Positions 24,977 to 34,070 are shown, counted from the first letter of the stretch. The stretch: DNA of 64,000 nt from Massilia sp. Mn16-1_5 (GCF_004798585.1 NZ_PPXQ01000006.1:1-64000), one strand, 5' to 3'. Numbers and translations: made by a program. Notes: generated by a model from the letters alone, not told the origin.

Positions 24977-27124
24977 ATGGCTGCAGTGAACCGAACAACG
25001 AAGATCGCATCCCTGGCCGGCGCCGGCGTCCTGGCCGCCGCCCTGGCCGGGTATTTCATCGCAGGCCAGCGCGAATCGGGCGCACCCGGCCAGCCGGCCA
25101 TGCTGCTGGCCAAGCCGGCGCCCACCAAACCGTTCTGGGCCGCACGCGTGTCGCCGCTGGCCGGCGACGGCCTGGACGGCGTGCTGGACGGCGCGGCGGC
25201 GCAAAGCCGCTTCAGCGATCCCTTCGGCGTGGCCGTCGATGCGCACGGCGTCGTCTACGTGGCCGACGGCGGCGACAGCAACCGCATCCGCCGCATCGAT
25301 CGCAATGGCACGGTTTCCACCTTCGCCGGCGGAACCGAAGGCTTCGCCGACGGCAAAGGCAGCGCCGCCTCCTTCCATACACCTTCCGCGCTGGCGCTGG
25401 ACAGCTTCGGCAACCTGTACGTGGCCGACACCGGCAACCACGCAATCCGTAGAATCGCACCGGACGGCAGCGTCACCACGCTGGCGGGCGACGGCCAGCC
25501 GGGCGATGCCGACGGCCAGGGCCGCGCCGCGCGCTTCCATGCGCCGGTCGGGCTGGCGGTCGACAAACGCGGCAACGTCTACGTGGCCGACACCTATAAC
25601 GACCGCATCCGCCGCATCGCGCCCGACGGCGTCGTGACCACCCTGGCCGGCGGCGCGCGGCCCGGCAATGCCGACGGTCCCGCCATCGACGCGGCCTTCG
25701 ACACGCCGACGGCGATCGCGGTCGACAAGGACGGCGTCCTGTACGTGGCCGATACCGGCAATCACGCGATCCGCCGCATCGGCCCTGACGGCGTAGTGTC
25801 GACGCTGGTTGCCCCACTAGAAGGCGAGCGCCAGCCGCTGCTGCGGCGCCCGGCAGGCCTGGCACTGACCCATGACGGCTACCTGTACATCGCCGGCGGC
25901 GGCGGACGCATCCTGCAGCTGGCGCCGGGCGGTGAAATCCGTGCCCTCGACGACGCCGACCATCCGCCCGAGTCGAGCTTCGGCGCCGACGGCAAGGTGC
26001 ATTTGTACGGGCCGCACGGCGTTGCCGTCGAGCGCGACGGCAACCTGCTCGTGGCCGATGCGCTGGCGCTGCGCGTGCTGCGCCTGGCGCCGCCGAAGCA
26101 GGGAGAACCGATGCCCGTCATCGCACCCCCGAGCCAGGCGGCACGCAACGCTCCGATGCCCTGGCCGGTGGGACCACAGGACGCGCCGCACGAAGTCGTC
26201 GGCCTGATGGGCGAAGTGCGCGGCAGCTACGACGGCGAAAGCCGCGACCATTTCCACGCCGGCCTCGACGTACGCGCCGACATCGGCACGCGCGTGCTGG
26301 CGATTTCTCCCTCGAAGATCAGCGACCCGTATGCCAACTGGGGTTTCGGGACGCTCAGCGAAGGCATGGCCGTGGGAGCGCTCTCGTACATCCACATGCG
26401 GGTCGGACGCGATAGCCGCGACAAGCCGCTCGATGCGCGCTTCCAGGTAGTGAAAGACCAGCGCGGCAAGCCGGAGCGCGTGCGCGTGCCGCGCGGGACC
26501 CGCTTTGCGGTGGGCGACGCGCTCGGCACCATCAACAGCATGGCCCACGTCCACCTGGATTACTACCCGGGCGGCACGTTGGTCAATCCGCTGACCCTGC
26601 CTTTCCCCGGCGTGCAGGACAGCATCGCGCCGCGCATCCAGAACGTGGCGCTGTACGACAGCATCGGCCGCCGCCTGGGCGCGAAGAAGGGCCAGCCGGT
26701 GCGTATCGAACGCACGCTGGGCGAGGTCTCGATCGTGGCCGACGGCTACGACCAGATGGACGGCAACCTGGCGCGGCGCCGACTTGGCTTGTACAAACTG
26801 GGCTACCAGCTGCTGCGGCCGGATGGCAGCGCGCTGCCCGGTTTCGAGCAGCCCCTGATCACGCAGGTCTACGACCGCCTGCCGCGCGAGCGCGAAGCGG
26901 TCAAGCTGCTGTATGCGCCGAACAGCGGCATCACGGTGTATGGCAGCAAGGTGACGCGCTTTGCGTATGCGGTGAATAACACGCTGCAGGGCGGGCGCGT
27001 GGCGCCGGGGAGCTGGAAGGTGGGAGAGCTGACGCCGGGTGAGTACATCCTGCGGATCTATGCAGCGGATTATGCGGGGCACGTCGCGCTGGAAGGGCGG
27101 GACCTGGCGGTCAGGGTGGAGTAG
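24977..27124 (+). CDS. Membrane-anchored NHL beta-propeller fused to an M23-like peptidase
   Basis: This 715-residue protein has an N-terminal anchor or signal (IASLAGAGVLAAALAGYFIA). Six NHL repeats (~70-370; for example NLYVADTGNHAIRRI, NVYVADTYNDRIRRI) make a six-bladed propeller. The rest (~390-560) reads as a LytM/M23 domain: GEVRGSYDGESRDHFHAGLD carries an H-x-x-x-D zinc pair and MAHVHLDY carries the HxH, so the metal site looks complete. A C-terminal beta-rich domain follows. M23 enzymes cut peptidoglycan cross-links; the propeller may bind wall or protein. The combination is not one I can assign to a named system. Confidence 0.8.
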   Translation: MAAVNRTTKIASLAGAGVLAAALAGYFIAGQRESGAPGQPAMLLAKPAPTKPFWAARVSPLAGDGLDGVLDGAAAQSRFSDPFGVAVDAHGVVYVADGGDSNRIRRIDRNGTVSTFAGGTEGFADGKGSAASFHTPSALALDSFGNLYVADTGNHAIRRIAPDGSVTTLAGDGQPGDADGQGRAARFHAPVGLAVDKRGNVYVADTYNDRIRRIAPDGVVTTLAGGARPGNADGPAIDAAFDTPTAIAVDKDGVLYVADTGNHAIRRIGPDGVVSTLVAPLEGERQPLLRRPAGLALTHDGYLYIAGGGGRILQLAPGGEIRALDDADHPPESSFGADGKVHLYGPHGVAVERDGNLLVADALALRVLRLAPPKQGEPMPVIAPPSQAARNAPMPWPVGPQDAPHEVVGLMGEVRGSYDGESRDHFHAGLDVRADIGTRVLAISPSKISDPYANWGFGTLSEGMAVGALSYIHMRVGRDSRDKPLDARFQVVKDQRGKPERVRVPRGTRFAVGDALGTINSMAHVHLDYYPGGTLVNPLTLPFPGVQDSIAPRIQNVALYDSIGRRLGAKKGQPVRIERTLGEVSIVADGYDQMDGNLARRRLGLYKLGYQLLRPDGSALPGFEQPLITQVYDRLPREREAVKLLYAPNSGITVYGSKVTRFAYAVNNTLQGGRVAPGSWKVGELTPGEYILRIYAADYAGHVALEGRDLAVRVE

Positions 27125-27128
27125 GGGA

Positions 27129-27209
27129 GTAGGGTGGGCGCCCCGTGCCCACCAGAACGATGGGCAGACGCGGCGCATGCAATTGGTGGGCACGGGGCGC
27201 CCACCCTAC
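27129..27209. repeat. GTAGGGTGG palindromic element, perfect 25-bp arms
   Basis: The arms at 27129-27153 and 27185-27209 are exact inverted copies (GTAGGGTGGGCGCCCCGTGC... outward on each side) around a 31-bp spacer that contains AACGATGGGCAGACGCGGCG. A related spacer recurs at 55370 and 59120, so the element includes its centre. It separates the convergent NHL/M23 and Hsp70 genes and could act as a two-way terminator. Confidence 0.85.
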
Positions 27210-27221
27210 GCTGCCACGCGT

Positions 27222-30068
27222 TCAGCGCAGCAGCTTCAACCCCGGCGGCAGCGCTTCGCCCAGCATGCGCGTCTCGCTCGCCTGGTCCAGCTCCACCACC
27301 TCGCGCACCATCGCCAGCCAGTGGGCCGGCGCACCGATCGACGCCAGGCGCCGCAGCACCTCGGCGCGCACCGGCTCGCCCACGTCGCGCGAGCGGTCGC
27401 CTGTCATACGTGCAATGTGGGTGGCGGCGAAGCCCGCTGGTTCGATCTTCTTCCAGTCCAGCTGCAGGAGCTTACTTAGCCATTCCTCGGCCACGCCCAA
27501 AGGCGCGACCTCATGGGCGCTGGCGTGGAAGCTCTGGCGCGCGCCGACTCTCCCGAGCGCCCACAGGTAGCGCGTGTAGGTCGCGAGCGCCTTCGCATCG
27601 AGCTTGACGGCGGCGCGCGGAATGGCCTCGATCCGCTCCATCATCCAGTTGCCGATCTCCGCCTTGTAGGCCGAAGGAATGCGCTCGAGCGAGGCGCCCA
27701 GGCGCAGCATGTCGTCTTCGCTGGCGTCGACCAGCGTGATCGGGCGCTTGCCGCGCTCCGACGCATCGGCCTGCAGATTGAAGGCGAAGTCGTCGAGCAG
27801 GCGCAGCTGCGCTTCGGTATCGAGGCCGCCGGCGACGCGGCGCCACAGTGTCCACCATTCGGCGCGCACCTGCGTGTCCTTGTGATACTGGACGCCGGAG
27901 TCGAACATGGCCCACAGCTGCTCGATGCGCCAGCTGTCGAGCGCATCGCCGAAGCCGGGACGCAGGCAAAAACCCGCCAGGTTGAGCCAGGCACGCTCGT
28001 GTTCGGGCGACCGGCGCCGGCCCTTGGCGCGCTCCATCAGCGCGTCGAACAGGCGCCGAAGCAGCGGCGTGGCCCAGGCTTCGCGCCTGCCCAGCAGGTG
28101 TTCGAGACCGGCGCGCAGCTGGCGCACTTCCTTCGGATCGACCGCCTTCGAGCGGGTGCCGAAGACGCGCTCGATCTTGTCGACCGCGGCATCGAGTTGC
28201 GGTGGGAGTTCTTCGACTTCGACGGCTTCTTCTTCGCTTGCCGCGTCGCGCAGTTCGAAGGCCAGCTGCCAGCGTCCGCTGCCGTCTTCGGCCACGCAAT
28301 GCACTTCCAGCGAACCGACTTCGCTCAGCGAGGCCGCCAGCTGCACCGCGATCTCGCTGCGCGGCGCGGCACCGGGTTGGGCGCGCAGCACGGTCGCGAT
28401 CGGCGGCAGGCGCACGACGTCCTCGGGCGCCAGGTCGACCAGTTCGCCGGCCTTGACGGCGTGGCCAGCATCGGCCACCGTCGAGACCAGGTGGAAGCGC
28501 ACCGGCCGCCCCAGGCGCAGCGCGAAGCTGCGCTCATGCAGGCGCACTTCGTGCGCAGCCGGCGTGCCGCGCGGGAGCAGGCAGACGGCACGCAGGCCGT
28601 TCGCGGCGCGTTCGCCTTCGAGCAGCAGATAGTAGCTGCGCGCCGCACCGCTTTCGATGCCGGGCGCCGCACCCTGGCGCGCCAGCGAATAGGCGACGCC
28701 GCCGCGCGCGACGGCCACGTCCGGATCGACGTTGTGCAGGATGCGCAGGGGCGCGCCGCGCCAGCCTGCCAGGCTTGCGGCCAGGCGCTCGGCCAGCGCC
28801 GTGCCGCGGAACACACCACCGTTCAGCAGCAGGGTGTCGGGCACCGGCAGGGTCGCATCGGTGTCGGGCAGGCCGAGCGCCTCGCGCGCCGCGGCCGCAT
28901 GCTGGCGCAGGAAGCTGGCCAGGTGGCGTGTGACGGCCGGATCGCTCGCATACGGCAGGCCGAATTCGACGATGCCGGCGCGGGCGCGGCGTGCCGGTTC
29001 CTGCGCTTCGTTGAGAGGGAAGAAGCCGTCCAGCACCACGCGCTCGATATCTTCGCGGCGCAGCTCGGCCTTGCGGCTGGCACCGATCAGGCGCGAGCCG
29101 GCGCCCAGCAGCGTGACCGTCACGCTGTCCGGCGCATCGGTTGCCAGCAGCTGTTCCTTGGCTGCGCGGCAGCGCTCCGTAAGTTGGGCGAGACGAGAGG
29201 CGGACAGGCGCTGGCGCGGGGCGCCTTCGCCTGTCCGCTTGCCGTCCTGTTCGGCCATGCGCGCCTCGACCAGGTGCGCCAGGGCCAGGTCCATGTTGTC
29301 GCCGCCGAGGATCAGGTGGTTACCCACGCCGATGCGGGTGAGCTTCGGCTCGCCCTCCTCGAGTTCGACTTTCACCAGACTGAAGTCGGTGGTGCCGCCG
29401 CCGACGTCGGCTACCAGCACGAGCTTTGTCTCGCTCAGGTCCTCGGCCAGCGTGTCACGGTGGCGGTACAGCCAGTCGTAGAGGGCGGCCTGCGGCTCTT
29501 CCAGCAGGCGCAGGCCGGGCAGGCCGGCCAGCTTCGCCGCCTCCAAGGTCAGCGCGCGTGCGCCTTCGTCGAAGGAAGCAGGCACGGTGAGCACGGCCTC
29601 CTGCCGCTCCAGCGGATGCTGGGGGAAGCGAATGTTCCAGTTGGCGCGCAGGTGGGCGAGATAGCTGGCGCTGGCGGCCACCGGCGAGACCTTCGGCACT
29701 TCGGGCTCGGCGCCCCAGGGAAGAATGGGCGCCATGCGGTCGACGCCCGGATGCGAGAGCCAGCTCTTGGCGCTGGCGACCAGTCGTCCCGGCGTGGCCG
29801 CGCCCAGGCTGCGCGCGAGGCGGCCGATGGCGACGCGCTCGACGCCGGCGACGTCGGGCAACTGCCAGGGCAGCTGCAGCTGGCCTGGCCCCAGTTCTTC
29901 TTCGGCGAGATGGTAGCGGTTCGAGGGCAGCAGCGGCGCGCCGGCGACTTCGCCGGGCGCCACCAGCTGCTCGATGGAGAACAGTTGGACCTCGGCCGCC
30001 CCGGGCTCGGCATAGGCCAGCACCGTGTTGGTGGTGCCGAGGTCGATGCTGACCAGCCAGGGTGTCAC
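27222..30068 (-). CDS. Hsp70-family protein with ~350-residue C-terminal extension (DUF3731-type)
   Basis: A 948-residue actin-like ATPase: phosphate-1 VSIDLGTTNTVLAYAE (~7-22), phosphate-2 VADVGGGTTDFSL (~220-232) and the adenosine motif TLLLNGGVFRGTALAE (~395-410) are intact. A poor substrate-binding part follows, then from ~600 an all-helical extension (RQLRAGLEHLLGRREAW, WLNLAGFCLRPGFGDALDSW) that I recall as DUF3731, found on Hsp70-like proteins. It is not DnaK: length, absent EEVD-like tail and missing DnaJ/GrpE neighbours. Its ATG overlaps the stop of the previous Hsp70 gene by 4 nt. Confidence 0.88.
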   Translation of the reverse strand: MTPWLVSIDLGTTNTVLAYAEPGAAEVQLFSIEQLVAPGEVAGAPLLPSNRYHLAEEELGPGQLQLPWQLPDVAGVERVAIGRLARSLGAATPGRLVASAKSWLSHPGVDRMAPILPWGAEPEVPKVSPVAASASYLAHLRANWNIRFPQHPLERQEAVLTVPASFDEGARALTLEAAKLAGLPGLRLLEEPQAALYDWLYRHRDTLAEDLSETKLVLVADVGGGTTDFSLVKVELEEGEPKLTRIGVGNHLILGGDNMDLALAHLVEARMAEQDGKRTGEGAPRQRLSASRLAQLTERCRAAKEQLLATDAPDSVTVTLLGAGSRLIGASRKAELRREDIERVVLDGFFPLNEAQEPARRARAGIVEFGLPYASDPAVTRHLASFLRQHAAAAREALGLPDTDATLPVPDTLLLNGGVFRGTALAERLAASLAGWRGAPLRILHNVDPDVAVARGGVAYSLARQGAAPGIESGAARSYYLLLEGERAANGLRAVCLLPRGTPAAHEVRLHERSFALRLGRPVRFHLVSTVADAGHAVKAGELVDLAPEDVVRLPPIATVLRAQPGAAPRSEIAVQLAASLSEVGSLEVHCVAEDGSGRWQLAFELRDAASEEEAVEVEELPPQLDAAVDKIERVFGTRSKAVDPKEVRQLRAGLEHLLGRREAWATPLLRRLFDALMERAKGRRRSPEHERAWLNLAGFCLRPGFGDALDSWRIEQLWAMFDSGVQYHKDTQVRAEWWTLWRRVAGGLDTEAQLRLLDDFAFNLQADASERGKRPITLVDASEDDMLRLGASLERIPSAYKAEIGNWMMERIEAIPRAAVKLDAKALATYTRYLWALGRVGARQSFHASAHEVAPLGVAEEWLSKLLQLDWKKIEPAGFAATHIARMTGDRSRDVGEPVRAEVLRRLASIGAPAHWLAMVREVVELDQASETRMLGEALPPGLKLLR

Positions 30069-31915
30069 GATGCCGAACGAACGTCGAATTCGACCTTCCA
30101 GCGCTGGCCGTCACGTGCCACGGCCGCCAGTTCCAGCGTGCCCGCTTCGGTGGCCAGCGCGTGCAGGGTCACCTGCACCACGTCGCCCGGCGTACGGCCA
30201 TCGGCCGGCAAGGTCGCCTGGATCTCGTTCATTTCCTGCAGCTCGTCCGGACCCCAGAAGTCGAGCACGTCGCCGATCTGGTCCTGGCGCCGCGTGGTGG
30301 AGCCGAAGAAGCGGAAGGTGACAGGCTCGCCCACGACCAGGCCGAATTCCTGGCCCGGCAGTTCGAGTTCGGTGCCTTCTTCCATGCCGAAAGGCGCCAC
30401 GCACAGGGCCTGGATCGGCGGCTCCATGCCGGGGATGGCCGGCATCGAGGATTCGACACCGACGTAGTAGGAACGCGCCGTGCCGCCGCGGATGCGCACG
30501 CCGCCGCCGCGCCGCGCGTAGCTGTAGTAGGCCGCGCCGCGCGCCACGGCGAGGTCGAGGTCGGCGCCTTCAAGCATGCGCGCCGGTTCCGCGCCCTCCA
30601 TGTAGAGCCAGTCGTTGATGGTGTCCATCACGCGCTGGGCCAGGATGTTCGACTTGAAGACGCCGCCGTTGAACAGCACCGCGCTCGGATGCAGGAAGCT
30701 GTGTTCCGCGTTGACGCGGCCTTCGAAACCTTCGAGTTCGGCGGTGGCGCCGGCCTGGCGCGCCAGGAAAGCGCTCAAGTGTTTCGTGACCGCCGCATCC
30801 TGCGCGTAGGGCAGGCCGATTTGCGTCAGGCCGGCGCGGGTACGTACGGCAGGCCGTGCGCTGGCTTCGACGCGCGGGAAGAAGCCATCGGTGATGAAGC
30901 TGGTGACTTCCTCGCGCGTGAGTTCGGTGCGGATCGAACCGCCGATCAGCTTCGAGCCGCGGCTCGGCACGACGATCGGCCAGGTGGTGGCGTCGGCGTC
31001 GGCCAGCAGGTGCTCCTTGGCGCCGCGGCAGCCGTAGGTCAGGGCGCGCATCTGCCAGGCATCCAGTTGCGTACCGTTCGCGGCCAGTTTGCGCGCGACC
31101 AGGTGCGCGAGGGCCAGGTCCATGTTGTCGCCGCCGAGCAGGATGTGGTCGCCCACGGCCACGCGGTGCGGTTCCAGCTTGCCCTCGCGTTCGAGGATGG
31201 CGATCAGCGAGAAGTCGCTGGTGCCGCCGCCCACGTCCACCACCAGCACGATGTCGCCGGCTTTTACTTGCTTGCGCCAGGCGCCGCCACTGCCCTGGAT
31301 CCAGCTGTAGAGGGCGGCCTGCGGTTCCTCAAGCAGGGTGGCCGAGGTGTAGCCGGCATTCCTCGCCGCTTCCGCGGTCAGTTCGCGCGCGCCCGGATCG
31401 AAGGAAGCAGGGATGGTGACGGTGACCTGCTGCTCGTCGAAGGGCGCTTCCGGATGGGCGCTGTCCCAGGCGCGGCGCAGGTGCTGCAGATAGCGCGTGG
31501 AAGCTTCCAGTGGCGAGACGCGCGTGACTTCTTCCGGCGCGTCGCTCGGCAGGATGGCGGCGCGGCGATCCACGCTCGGATGCGAGAGCCAGCTCTTGGC
31601 GGACGACACCAGGCGGATCGGCGTGGTGGCGCCGCGGCTGCGCGCCATCTCGCCGGCGACCGAGGTCTCGCCGTCCGTATTCCAGGGCAGGGCCAGTTCG
31701 CCCGGCGCCAGTTCGTCCGGATGCGGCAGATACAGGAAGGAAGGCAGCAGCGGCAGCGCCTCGACGGTGCCGGGTGCGCTCAGCTGCGGGATCGGCAGCA
31801 CGCCGTGCGCGGTCTTCTCGCCGTCGCTGGCTTCCAGGTCGACATAGGACAGCGCGCTGTGCGTGGTGCCGAGGTCGATGCCGATGGCGTAACGAGCATT
31901 CACAGGCGCGCTCAC
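30065..31915 (-). CDS. Hsp70-family protein (616 residues), second of a coupled pair
   Basis: It has the same nucleotide-binding motifs as its partner: IGIDLGTTHSALSYVD (~11-26), VVDVGGGTSDFSL (~227-239) and AVLFNGGVFKSNILAQ. The length is near DnaK, but the substrate-binding region is divergent (LELPGQEFGLVVGEPVTFRF, WKVEFDVRSAS at the end) with no helical lid of standard form. It lies between the DUF2760 gene and the larger Hsp70 gene, overlapping each by 4 nt, which implies equal expression and possibly a complex of the two ATPases. Cytosolic, no signal peptide. Client unknown. Confidence 0.9.
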   Translation of the reverse strand: MSAPVNARYAIGIDLGTTHSALSYVDLEASDGEKTAHGVLPIPQLSAPGTVEALPLLPSFLYLPHPDELAPGELALPWNTDGETSVAGEMARSRGATTPIRLVSSAKSWLSHPSVDRRAAILPSDAPEEVTRVSPLEASTRYLQHLRRAWDSAHPEAPFDEQQVTVTIPASFDPGARELTAEAARNAGYTSATLLEEPQAALYSWIQGSGGAWRKQVKAGDIVLVVDVGGGTSDFSLIAILEREGKLEPHRVAVGDHILLGGDNMDLALAHLVARKLAANGTQLDAWQMRALTYGCRGAKEHLLADADATTWPIVVPSRGSKLIGGSIRTELTREEVTSFITDGFFPRVEASARPAVRTRAGLTQIGLPYAQDAAVTKHLSAFLARQAGATAELEGFEGRVNAEHSFLHPSAVLFNGGVFKSNILAQRVMDTINDWLYMEGAEPARMLEGADLDLAVARGAAYYSYARRGGGVRIRGGTARSYYVGVESSMPAIPGMEPPIQALCVAPFGMEEGTELELPGQEFGLVVGEPVTFRFFGSTTRRQDQIGDVLDFWGPDELQEMNEIQATLPADGRTPGDVVQVTLHALATEAGTLELAAVARDGQRWKVEFDVRSAS

Positions 31916-32490
31916 AGTTCCACCTCCGCCGGCGCCAGCACGCTGGCGTCGTGTTCTTTCGCGAGCTGCGGCAGGCGCACATCCGTCGCCTTCCAGCCGC
32001 GGTGCGACAGCGTGCCCTTGAACGGCGCCTTGCCGACTACGTTGCCGGTCAGGCGCACGCTGGATGCGTCGAAACCTTCTTCGAGGGTGACGCGCGATCC
32101 TTCGGCTTCGGTCCGTATGGGTGCGATCGTGAAGTGCTCCTTCAGCACGCGCGCGCAGCCTTCGTGCACGACGCGGGCGGCGGCGCCGATGTCGGCGTCG
32201 GCATAGGCGGACAGGTTCTCGTGGGCGAAGTCGATCAGGCGCGCTTCGCGCTGCAGCAAGGTCAGCAGCTGCAGCGCGGCGTCGGGCGTGGCTTCGCGCA
32301 GCTGGACCGGGACCGGCGCGGGCGCCGCGGCAGGCGTCGGAACAGGTGCGGGTGCCGGTGCGGCAATCGGGCCGACCTGGTCATCGCGCACGCGCGCGGC
32401 GAACTCGGCGTCGCCGATGGTCTTGAAAAAGGTGCCGAAGGCGAGGGAGAGCCGGCTCCAGAAAGAGGGCAGTTGGGTCGGTGTGCTCAT
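31912..32490 (-). CDS. DUF2760 domain protein, first gene of the double-Hsp70 operon
   Basis: A 192-residue protein: an N-terminal ~30 residues (SFWSRLSLAFGTFFKTIGDA), a Pro/Ala-rich linker (~45-65), and a C-terminal domain (DAALQLLTLLQREARLIDFA, ENLSAYADADIGAAARVVHE, GTLSHRGWKATDVRLPQ) that I recall as DUF2760. In several Proteobacteria this domain lies beside Hsp70-like genes, so it may be a cochaperone, client adaptor or nucleotide-exchange factor; none is shown. It lacks a J-domain (no HPD) and is not GrpE-like. The stop overlaps the next start by 4 nt. Confidence 0.85.
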   Translation of the reverse strand: MSTPTQLPSFWSRLSLAFGTFFKTIGDAEFAARVRDDQVGPIAAPAPAPVPTPAAAPAPVPVQLREATPDAALQLLTLLQREARLIDFAHENLSAYADADIGAAARVVHEGCARVLKEHFTIAPIRTEAEGSRVTLEEGFDASSVRLTGNVVGKAPFKGTLSHRGWKATDVRLPQLAKEHDASVLAPAEVEL

Positions 32491-32662
32491 TCTTGATGTT
32501 CTGTAGAGTAAGGGACCAGCGGACTGTCAGACAGCCTCGGGATCGTGGTCCGGACAAACGCGAATGATACCAGTTCGATCACGGGGCATGCGCGCACGCG
32601 GCGGGCGCAAGCGGCCGCCGTCCGGCCCTATATGCTTGCCAAAACTAAAATTACAATGGCTG

Positions 32663-32691
32663 ACCGGCTGCACCTGCCCAGCGCAGCCGGT
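32663..32691 (-). terminator. Hairpin downstream of the VOC gene
   Basis: ACCGGCTGC and GCAGCCGGT make a perfect 9-bp stem with an 11-nt loop, 20 bp past the VOC stop. Read leftward it is followed after a few bases by a T-rich run (TTGTAATTTTAG), so it may terminate the SRPBCC-VOC transcript. Confidence 0.5.
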
Positions 32692-32711
32692 GTCACCGAT
32701 GAACCGACGCC

Positions 32712-33191
32712 TCAGCCGCGTACCGCCGCCTCGATCTTGGCGATGTCGATCTTCCGCATCGTCATCATCGCGTCGAAAGCGCGCTTGGCCACTGCCGGGT
32801 TCGGGTTGGCGATGGCATCGGTGAGGACGCGCGGCGTGATCTGCCAGGACAGGCCCCACTTGTCCTTGCACCAGCCGCATTCGCTTTCCTGACCGCCATT
32901 GCTGACGATCGCGTTCCAGAGGCGGTCGGTTTCTTCCTGGTCGTCGGTTGCGACCTGGAAGGAGAAGGCTTCGCTGTGGGTGAAGACCGGACCGCCGTTC
33001 AGGCCGAGGCAGGGAATGCCCATCACCGTGAACTCGACCGTCAGGATGTCGCCCTGCTTGCCGGCGGGATAATCGCCCGGTGCGCGGTGCACGGCTTGCA
33101 CTGCGCTGTCAGGGAAGGTTTTCGCATAAAACTCGGCGGCGTCCTGGGCGGTGCCGTTGAACCAGAGGCAAATCGTGTTCTTGCTGGCCAT
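32712..33191 (-). CDS. VOC superfamily protein (PhnB-like)
   Basis: A 159-residue protein of the vicinal-oxygen-chelate fold. TICLWFNGTAQDAAEFYAKT opens it, GGPVFTHSEAFSFQVATDDQ lies mid-chain and GGQESECGWCKDKWGLSWQI late, the pattern of proteins annotated '3-demethylubiquinone-9 3-methyltransferase' or PhnB-like. That annotation is misleading, and the true reaction of this group is largely unknown. It follows the SRPBCC gene by 21 bp, a common pairing in environmental bacteria, and is probably cotranscribed. Confidence 0.88.
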   Translation of the reverse strand: MASKNTICLWFNGTAQDAAEFYAKTFPDSAVQAVHRAPGDYPAGKQGDILTVEFTVMGIPCLGLNGGPVFTHSEAFSFQVATDDQEETDRLWNAIVSNGGQESECGWCKDKWGLSWQITPRVLTDAIANPNPAVAKRAFDAMMTMRKIDIAKIEAAVRG

Positions 33192-33212
33192 GTTCGTCTC
33201 CTGTGGGTTGGA

Positions 33213-33659
33213 TTAGTCCTTGATTTCCGCTTCAACCAGTTTCGCCAGCAATTCCAGCGACTCTTGCCAGCCGAGATAGCAGGCCTCGGCGGGTATCATC
33301 GACGGAATGCCTTCCTGCGTGATCTTGAGTTCGACGCCGCAGAACACCTCGCGCAGCGTCACCGTGGTCTGCATGCGGCCAGGCAAATTCGGATCGTCGA
33401 ACTCGGCCGTGTAACGCAGGCGCCGGCCCGGTTCCAGCTCCAGGTACTCGCCGCCGAAGGCATGGCTGTGGCCGCTGGTGAAATTCGTGAACGACATCCG
33501 GTAGCGGCCGCCGACCCTGGCATCGAATTCGTGGATGGTAGCAATGAAGCCGTGCGGCGGCAGCCATTTGGCGAAGGCGCCAGGGGTGGTGAAGGCGCGG
33601 TAGACGTGGTCGGCCGTGGATTTCAGGACACGGTGCAGCTCGACTGTGTTCGTGGACAT
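33213..33659 (-). CDS. SRPBCC (AHSA1-like) domain protein
   Basis: 148 residues from the ATG at 33659; the open frame runs to 33956 but the earlier codons lack protein character. VLKSTADHVYRAFTTPGAFA KWLPP at the start, EFDARVGGRYRMSFTNF and a C-terminal GWQESLELLAKLVE helix mark the START/AHSA1-like fold, which makes a hydrophobic pocket for a small ligand. Ligand unknown. It is the first gene of a pair with the VOC gene. Confidence 0.87.
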   Translation of the reverse strand: MSTNTVELHRVLKSTADHVYRAFTTPGAFAKWLPPHGFIATIHEFDARVGGRYRMSFTNFTSGHSHAFGGEYLELEPGRRLRYTAEFDDPNLPGRMQTTVTLREVFCGVELKITQEGIPSMIPAEACYLGWQESLELLAKLVEAEIKD

Positions 33660-33766
33660 GATCGTTTTCCTTTTCTTGCGCAAAGGCAGAGGACGTCCCT
33701 CTGATGGTACGACGAACATGGTGTCCGGATTTCGACATCCGGTGCGGGTTTTTATTCGCGCCTGGT

Positions 33767-34063
33767 TCAGCGCCCGCTGTACAGCTTTCCGGTGGCCTTT
33801 TTCAGGTCGGCATGCGGCAGGAACTGATCGGCAATCGTGAGGATGGCGTTCAGGTTGTTGGTCAGCTTGTCGAGCTCGATATTTCCGGGTTGGAGTGCCG
33901 TCTGCAACAGGTGGATCGCCATGTCGGCCAACAGCAGGCGCTGCTTTTCCCGCCACGCGTCCGGCTCGTTTCTGGTGGCAGGGTCGCAGTGGTAATGCTC
34001 TTCGACGACGCCGTGGATGTCCCAGCCCATTCGCACGAGTTCGCTTCGCTTGGTGTCGTCCAT
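33767..34063 (-). CDS. Hypothetical 98-residue protein, last gene of the cyclase-APH operon
   Basis: A small helical, charged protein (MDDTKRSELVRMGWDIHGVV at the start, RLLLADMAIHLLQTALQPGN in the middle). No membrane segment or signal peptide. The start lies 7 bp past the stop of the APH gene, so it should be cotranslated. I do not recognise the family. Confidence 0.65.
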   Translation of the reverse strand: MDDTKRSELVRMGWDIHGVVEEHYHCDPATRNEPDAWREKQRLLLADMAIHLLQTALQPGNIELDKLTNNLNAILTIADQFLPHADLKKATGKLYSGR

Positions 34064-34070
34064 GTCGAGT

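Noticed and set aside
27513..30467. 984-codon open frame on the plus strand opposite the Hsp70 gene
   Set aside because: Shadow of the Hsp70 coding strand with biased composition and no motifs.
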